In this document: one piece after another, positions 1-3,953 of the stretch | How positions within the stretch are numbered: position 1 is the stretch's first letter | Layout of the letters: each line of letters begins with the position of its first letter | NCBI GenBank assembly: GCA_020850915.1 | Contig: JADZDV010000095.1 | Coordinates: 1 to 6,789, forward strand | Length of the DNA stretch: 6,789 nt | Source: Chloroflexota bacterium | Lineage (GTDB): Bacteria > Chloroflexota > UBA6077 > JADZDV01 | Reading direction: 5' to 3' | Program-made: the position numbers and the translations under genes | Notes under the pieces: model-generated | Seen by the model: the letters and a program-made list of their open reading frames with translations, nothing else | Told to the model about the DNA's origin: nothing | The model's database searches: none

Positions 1-453
1 CCAGACCGTCCGGCCGATCCGTTCCTCGATATGAAGGGCGCCATGCTCCTTCAGCGACATCGGTTCGGCTCCCAGCGCGTCCTGCCGCCCGGCAAGGCGC
101 TGGAGATGGCAACCATCGACGCTTTCCGCGCGCTCAATCTCGACCACGAGCTGGGCTCCATCGAAGTGGGCAAGAAGGCCGATCTCGTCGTGGTGGATGC
201 CTTCAAGCCACACCTCTGGCCGCTCGCCATGCCGGTCCATCAGCTCGTCTACTACGCCACGGGGGCTGACGTGGAGCACGTCCTCGTCGACGGCAAGCTG
301 GTCGTCCGAGACCATCAGCTCACGCAGGTGGACCAGCGAGCGCTGCTCGTCGAGTCTCGCGCTGAGCTGGAGCGACTGCGAGGGTATCCGGAGCTGCAGC
401 TTCGTGAGCTGGCCCAGATTCCCGACCGCTTCTGGGGCCACGCTCAGTTGTGA
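1..453 (+). CDS. Amidohydrolase (COG0402, TRZ/ATZ type), C-terminal part
   Basis: This is the last 150 residues of a metal-dependent amidohydrolase. The gene is open at the left edge, so its start and metal-binding centre lie outside the window. The reading frame is open from base 1 and stops at TGA 451-453. What is visible is the C-terminal end of the barrel and the returning beta-sandwich. It includes the LEMATIDAFRAL helix, then GSIEVGKKADLVVVD, which is the hallmark sequence of this superfamily, and later VEHVLVDGKLVV. Known members (guanine deaminase, chlorohydrolases, SsnA-like proteins) act in the cytoplasm on C-N or C-Cl bonds of small amides, amidines and N-heterocycles. The substrate cannot be told from this fragment. 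It lies 62 bases upstream of a binding-protein gene, and its stop codon overlaps a possible start (GTGATG at 450-455). It probably belongs to the same transcription unit and may share a pathway with the second amidohydrolase at 2319. Confidence 0.9.
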   Translation, partial: PDRPADPFLDMKGAMLLQRHRFGSQRVLPPGKALEMATIDAFRALNLDHELGSIEVGKKADLVVVDAFKPHLWPLAMPVHQLVYYATGADVEHVLVDGKLVVRDHQLTQVDQRALLVESRAELERLRGYPELQLRELAQIPDRFWGHAQL

Positions 454-466
454 TGCTGGACGCGGA

Positions 467-492
467 CGCGCCGACGGTGGACGGACGGCGCG
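467..492 (+). other. GC-rich inverted repeat before the binding-protein gene
   Basis: A perfect 7-base inverted repeat, CGCGCCG at 467-473 and CGGCGCG at 486-492, has a 12-base loop. It lies between the amidohydrolase stop and the ribosome binding site at 502. No T-run follows, so it is not a canonical terminator. It could stabilise the processed 5' end of the binding-protein message. In GC-rich DNA it may also be chance. Confidence 0.3.
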
Positions 493-501
493 ATCGAACA
501 C

Positions 502-509
502 GGAGGAGG
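502..509 (+). promoter_or_regulatory. Strong ribosome binding site, fixes start at 516
   Basis: GGAGGAGG at 502-509 is a near-perfect Shine-Dalgarno sequence, six bases before ATG 516. It selects this start over the in-frame GTG 450 and ATG 453. Those would add an arginine-rich leader of about 21 residues in front of an otherwise complete signal peptide. The strength fits a binding protein that must be made in excess of its transporter. Confidence 0.8.
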
Positions 510-515
510 CGCATC

Positions 516-2261
516 ATGTCCAAGCGATCGACCTTTCGCGGCACCGCCATGGGGCTTGTCGCGTTGAGCCTGTTGGCGATCGTGTTCTTGCCGGGGACAG
601 TCGGCGCGCAGCAAGCGCAGCCGAAGCAGGGCGGCACAATCATCCTGGGTATCACGGGTGATCCGCCGGTCATCATCGGCGCTACGAACACCAACATCCC
701 CGGCCTCAACATCAGCGGGAACATCTACGGCACCCTCTTGCGGATGGACAACGATCGAAAGCTGCAGCCGGAGCTGGCGGAGCGGTGGGACATCGGCAGC
801 GACGGCAAGACATACACCGTGTACCTTCGGAAGGGCGTGAAATGGCATGACGGCCAGCCGTTCACCTCGAAAGACGTCCAGTACAGCATCATGGAGGTCA
901 ACAAGAAGTACAACGGCCAGGGCGCCGGCGCGTACGCGCTCCTCGATCGCATCGACACACCGGACGACTACACGGCCATCTTCCGCTTGAAGTCGCCGTC
1001 GGCAGCGTTCTTCCCGTTCAGCCTGACTGACCCGACCTTCGCTCAGATCGTCGCCAAGCACCTCTACGAGGGCACTGACCCGACCAAGAACGATGCCAAC
1101 TTCAAGCCGGTGGGTACGGGTCCCTTCCGCTTCGCGGAGTGGGTGAAGGGCGACCACGTCACGCTCGAGCGGAATCCCGACTACTACATGCCCGGCCAGC
1201 CATATCTCGACCGCGTTGTCTTCAAGGTCAGTCCCGACAACGCAGCGCGGGTGCTTGCCCTGGAGAAGGGCGAGATCGATTTCATTCCGTACTACGCTCT
1301 GCCGGCGTCGGCGGTGAAGGAGATCGCCGGGACGCCGGGGCTGAAGGCGCCGAACACGGTGCGGCCGGCGGCGGGCGAGATCATCCTGTTCTACAACCTT
1401 CGCAATGAGCGGCTGAAGATCAAGGAAGTCCGCCAGGCGATCGCCTACGGCATCGACCGTAAGGAGCTGCTCGACAAGGCGCTGGATGGGAGCGGCAACT
1501 TCGCCAAGAGCCTGATCCCGTCCACCCAGGGAGATTTCCATTTCGACAAGGGGCGGCAGTACGACTACAACCCGGAGCGGGCCAACGCGTTGCTCGACCA
1601 GGCCGGCATGCGCCGGGGCGCCGATGGCACGCGTTTCACGGTGCGGCTCAGCTTCGACAAGAGCCAGGAGGCCGGCGCGCTGGCGAGCGCCGCGGCGATG
1701 ATGCGCGAGCAGCTCGCGCCGGTCGGGGTGAAGCTCGACATCCAGCCGATGGACGCGGCGGCCTGGCAGGAGACCTCGGGCGTGAAGTGGGACTTCGACC
1801 TCACCATGGGGTCGTATGGCACGGGCCCAGACCCCGCCGTCGGCACCATGCGTCTGTACACCACGAAGAACATCCAGCCGCAGTTCGGCAAGAACAACAT
1901 GGGGTACAGCAACCCCGTCGTGGACGACCTCGCCGCGAAGGGCGAGGTCGAGATGGACCACGCCAAGCGTCTCCAGATCTACAACCAGATTCAGGAGATT
2001 CTCAACGAGGACGTGCCCGCGCTCCCGCTCTGGGAGAAGTGGTATCCGATCGCCTATAAGGAGGAATTCGTCGGACTGCCGTCAGGACCGATTCACTGGG
2101 AGCCGATGGACGGGGTGTCGTGGACGAAGGCGACCGGGCAGGCCGGCGGCGCGAGCGCGACGGGTGGCGGCGGCATGCTCGCCGTGGCCGGAGCTGTGGT
2201 GGTCGTTCTCGTCCTGGGTGGTCTGCTGGTCGTCCGCCGAAGGCGGACCCGCCGCGCGTAG
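516..2261 (+). CDS. ABC transporter family 5 substrate-binding protein with C-terminal membrane anchor
   Basis: This is a 581-residue extracytoplasmic solute-binding protein of the Dpp/Opp family (SBP_bac_5), which captures a solute and hands it to an ABC permease. Residues 1-31 are a signal peptide: KR near the start, a hydrophobic core, and probable cleavage after VGA-31. There is no lipobox cysteine. Family signatures follow in order: LQPELAERW near 83, WHDGQPFTSKDVQYS, GTGPFRF near 200, a lysine- and aspartate-rich stretch ending in RNPDYY, VRQAIAYGIDR near 305, and NEDVPALPLW near 498. The normal fold ends around residue 535. A Gly/Ala/Ser/Thr linker (about 540-553), a hydrophobic segment (about 554-573) and RRRRTRRA at the C-terminus then follow, which looks like a stop-transfer membrane anchor. 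This tail explains the slightly long length and is unusual for the family. Neighbouring amidohydrolases suggest an amide or N-heterocycle ligand as readily as a peptide. Start chosen from the ribosome binding site at 502-509 and the signal peptide. Confidence 0.93.
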   Translation: MSKRSTFRGTAMGLVALSLLAIVFLPGTVGAQQAQPKQGGTIILGITGDPPVIIGATNTNIPGLNISGNIYGTLLRMDNDRKLQPELAERWDIGSDGKTYTVYLRKGVKWHDGQPFTSKDVQYSIMEVNKKYNGQGAGAYALLDRIDTPDDYTAIFRLKSPSAAFFPFSLTDPTFAQIVAKHLYEGTDPTKNDANFKPVGTGPFRFAEWVKGDHVTLERNPDYYMPGQPYLDRVVFKVSPDNAARVLALEKGEIDFIPYYALPASAVKEIAGTPGLKAPNTVRPAAGEIILFYNLRNERLKIKEVRQAIAYGIDRKELLDKALDGSGNFAKSLIPSTQGDFHFDKGRQYDYNPERANALLDQAGMRRGADGTRFTVRLSFDKSQEAGALASAAAMMREQLAPVGVKLDIQPMDAAAWQETSGVKWDFDLTMGSYGTGPDPAVGTMRLYTTKNIQPQFGKNNMGYSNPVVDDLAAKGEVEMDHAKRLQIYNQIQEILNEDVPALPLWEKWYPIAYKEEFVGLPSGPIHWEPMDGVSWTKATGQAGGASATGGGGMLAVAGAVVVVLVLGGLLVVRRRRTRRA

Positions 2262-2288
2262 CTCCCGGGCCTCCCGCCCGGGAGGCCC
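2262..2288 (+). other. Two overlapping, mutually exclusive hairpins in the intergenic gap
   Basis: Immediately after the binding-protein stop are two perfect 9-base inverted repeats that share sequence. Hairpin A pairs 2262-2270 (CTCCCGGGC) with 2276-2284 (GCCCGGGAG) around a 5-base loop. Hairpin B pairs 2267-2275 (GGGCCTCCC) with 2280-2288 (GGGAGGCCC) around a 4-base loop. Only one can form at a time. No U-run follows, so strong intrinsic termination is unlikely. A role in protecting the 3' end of the binding-protein message, or in partial attenuation before the amidohydrolase gene, would fit, but that is inference. Confidence 0.6.
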
Positions 2289-2306
2289 CCATCGGCTCGG
2301 GGCGCC

Positions 2307-2312
2307 GAGGAG
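2307..2312 (+). promoter_or_regulatory. Ribosome binding site of the second amidohydrolase
   Basis: GAGGAG at 2307-2312 lies six bases before ATG 2319. It supports that start, which gives the complete N-terminal beta-sandwich of the amidohydrolase. Confidence 0.7.
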
Positions 2313-2318
2313 ATCGGG

Positions 2319-3758
2319 ATGCGAACCCTTATTCAGGGTGGCTGGGTCGTCGGGTACGACGGCGCCAGCCACGAGCTGATTCGCAATGGGACGGTTGTCT
2401 ACGAGGATGACCGCGTGCTCCACGTGGGACATGAGTTCGCCGGTCGCGTCGATCGTCGGGTCGACGCGACCGGCAAGCTCGTCTCGCCCGGCTTCATCCA
2501 TTGCCACATCCACGCCAACACCAACGCGCTCCAGCTCGTCTTCCTGGATGCCCTGAAGGCCGACTATTTCGCGGCCAACTTCATCGGCTATGCAACTCCG
2601 CGCCGTGGACAGCCCCCTCCGCGAGTCCAGGACACGGCGGACGTTGGCGGGGCGTACGGGCTCTGGGGCGCCCTCCGGGGTGGAGCCACCACAATCCTCG
2701 ACATGGGGACCGTCCCGGGCGGTGCTGAGCCGTTCACGCGCGTCGCCGGCGAGATGGGCGTTCGGGCGTATCTCGGCCCAGGCTTTAGAGATGCCGACTA
2801 CGTTTTCGACGACGGCCGGGTGCACTACGAGTGGGACGCGGCAAGAGGAGCGGCCGGCCTAGAGCGGGCCATCGAGTATGTCAAGCGCTTCGACGGGGCC
2901 TACGACGGTCGCATCCGGGCCATGCTCAACCCGGGCCAGATGGAGACCTGCGGCCTGGACCTGCTGCGGAAGACCCGCCGGGCCGCGGACGAGCTGGACG
3001 TGCCGGTCCAGTTCCACGCGGCCATGAACCTGCCCGAGTTCCACCTGATGTTGCGCGAGCACGGCAAGACGCCGATCGAGCTGCTCGACTCGATCGGCTT
3101 TCTCAAGCCGCGCACGCTGCTCTCGCACTGCGTGTTCCACAACAACCACTCATGGGCCAGGTACCCCTACGGGGACGATCTCGGGCGCTTGGCCGACAGC
3201 GGGGCGACGGCCGTTCACGCGCCGTACAAGTACGCCAAGATGGGCGTCGCGCTGGAGTCGCTGGAGCGGTACCGGCAACGTGGCATCAACGTCGCGCTTG
3301 GCACGGACACCTATCCCCAGGACATGATCCACGAGATGCGCTGGGCGGCCTACATGTGCCGCAAGGCGGAAGAGAGCTTCCGTGTTGGCACCCCGCGCGA
3401 CGTCTTCGACGCCGCGACGCTCGGCGGCGCGACGGCGCTGGGCAGGGACGATCTCGGCCGGCTGAGGCCGGGCGCCAAAGCCGACCTGATCGTCGTCAAC
3501 CTGCGCCAAACCCACTACGGCGGCGTGCACGATCCAATCAAGTCACTGCTGGAGATGGGGACCGGGACGGACGTCGAGACGGTGATTGTGGACGGCGAGT
3601 CGCTGCTCGAGAACGGACGACCGACGCGCCTGGACGAAGCAGAGCTGCTGGCGGCGGTCCAGCGAGAGTGCGAGCAGGTCTGGGCGAGCATGTCGTCCTG
3701 GCATCATAGCGGCCAGGAGATCGACCGGATCGTGCCGCCGAGTTATCCGATCCGCTGA
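2319..3758 (+). CDS. Amidohydrolase (COG0402 / chlorohydrolase-deaminase type), missing the usual catalytic Glu
   Basis: A complete 479-residue cytoplasmic metal-dependent hydrolase; members are usually 430-480 residues. The N-terminal strands (LIQGGWVV) and KLVSPGFIHCHIH lead into a TIM barrel. The metal ligands of a mononuclear centre are all present: H63 and H65 (HIH), H233 (VQFHAAM), H270 (LLSHCVFH) and D330 (LGTDTYPQDM). GAKADLIVVN and VETVIVDGESLLENG form the returning C-terminal sandwich. In hydrolytic deaminases and in AtzA-like chlorohydrolases the third histidine sits in HxxE, whose glutamate acts in proton transfer. Here the motif reads HAAM, so methionine 236 replaces it. The usual CPxSN region before the aspartate is also different (VHAPYKYAKMG). 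The enzyme may use another general base, as TrzN-type enzymes do, or act on an unusual substrate. The specific substrate cannot be assigned. It follows the binding-protein gene by 57 bases, and the first amidohydrolase lies on the other side of that gene, so joint processing of an imported compound is plausible. Confidence 0.92.
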   Translation: MRTLIQGGWVVGYDGASHELIRNGTVVYEDDRVLHVGHEFAGRVDRRVDATGKLVSPGFIHCHIHANTNALQLVFLDALKADYFAANFIGYATPRRGQPPPRVQDTADVGGAYGLWGALRGGATTILDMGTVPGGAEPFTRVAGEMGVRAYLGPGFRDADYVFDDGRVHYEWDAARGAAGLERAIEYVKRFDGAYDGRIRAMLNPGQMETCGLDLLRKTRRAADELDVPVQFHAAMNLPEFHLMLREHGKTPIELLDSIGFLKPRTLLSHCVFHNNHSWARYPYGDDLGRLADSGATAVHAPYKYAKMGVALESLERYRQRGINVALGTDTYPQDMIHEMRWAAYMCRKAEESFRVGTPRDVFDAATLGGATALGRDDLGRLRPGAKADLIVVNLRQTHYGGVHDPIKSLLEMGTGTDVETVIVDGESLLENGRPTRLDEAELLAAVQRECEQVWASMSSWHHSGQEIDRIVPPSYPIR

Positions 3759-3791
3759 CGAGGCAGCCGGGCGCGTCGCGACACGCATGAA

Positions 3792-3805
3792 TCTTCTTCG
3801 GAAGA
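3792..3805 (+). other. Small UUCG-tetraloop hairpin after the amidohydrolase gene
   Basis: TCTTC at 3792-3796 pairs with GAAGA at 3801-3805 around a TTCG loop closed by C-G, the very stable cUUCGg form in RNA. It lies 34 bases after the amidohydrolase stop and just before the -35 element at 3808. There is no T-run, so it is at most a 3'-end stabiliser or a weak terminator. Confidence 0.3.
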
Positions 3806-3807
3806 CG

Positions 3808-3836
3808 TTGACAGAGACGTGAACGTCGCGTAACCT
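3808..3836 (+). promoter_or_regulatory. Probable sigma-70-type promoter for the NIDO exoprotein
   Basis: A perfect -35 hexamer TTGACA (3808-3813) is followed after exactly 17 bases by TAACCT (3831-3836). That -10 keeps the first T, the second A and the last T of TATAAT. Transcription would start near 3843, giving a leader of about 110 bases before ATG 3954. A 6-base inverted repeat, GACGTT (3804-3809) and AACGTC (3822-3827), overlaps the -35 and the spacer and could be an operator. This suggests the exoprotein gene is not simply co-transcribed with the amidohydrolase. Confidence 0.5.
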
Positions 3837-3875
3837 GCATACGTAGCTCTCATTCCGCCTTCACGGCTGCTTGTT

Positions 3876-3928
3876 GGCGGCTTGCTCATGGCGCAAGCGC
3901 CTGGTGGACGGAAGTGGCACGTGCTTCC
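3876..3928 (+). promoter_or_regulatory. Structured leader upstream of the NIDO gene
   Basis: Two inverted repeats lie in the predicted 5' leader. In the first, GGC 3876-3878 and GCTTGC 3880-3885 pair with GCAAGC 3893-3898 and GCC 3899-3901, giving a 9-base stem with one bulged G. Its 7-base loop holds the in-frame ATG 3888. In the second, GGAAG 3910-3914 pairs with CTTCC 3924-3928. The region matches no riboswitch I recognise. Confidence 0.25.
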
Positions 3929-3942
3929 AGCGGCTGGGGAAT

Positions 3943-3947
3943 GGAGG
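3943..3947 (+). promoter_or_regulatory. Ribosome binding site, fixes NIDO start at 3954
   Basis: GGAGG at 3943-3947 is six bases before ATG 3954. It favours this start over the in-frame TTG 3882 and ATG 3888, which would put a polar extension of about 22-24 residues in front of a complete signal peptide. Confidence 0.7.
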
Positions 3948-3953
3948 CGGCTG

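Noticed and set aside
450..515. Upstream starts GTG 450 or ATG 453 for the binding protein, overlapping the previous stop
   Set aside because: They add an Arg-rich leader before a complete signal peptide. The strong Shine-Dalgarno at 502-509 points to ATG 516. The TGATG overlap is noted but is probably incidental.
516..560. Possible Tat signal (SKRSTFRG) on the binding protein
   Set aside because: There is one KR pair but no true twin arginine, and the phenylalanine is one position too far. An ordinary Sec signal explains it.
444..1961. Long open frame on the - strand (505 codons) opposite the binding-protein gene
   Set aside because: It mirrors the codon bias of the real + strand gene, has no domain I recognise, is rich in Arg/Val/Leu as expected for antisense of GC-rich DNA, and the sense frame has clear SBP_bac_5 signatures.
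2831..3709. 292-codon + strand frame inside amidohydrolase 2
   Set aside because: Arg/Gly/Ala-rich shadow frame with no motif; the overlapping frame carries every amidohydrolase metal ligand.
3882..3953. Upstream starts TTG 3882 and ATG 3888 for the exoprotein
   Set aside because: No good ribosome binding site precedes them, and the extension would bury the signal peptide. GGAGG at 3943 supports ATG 3954.
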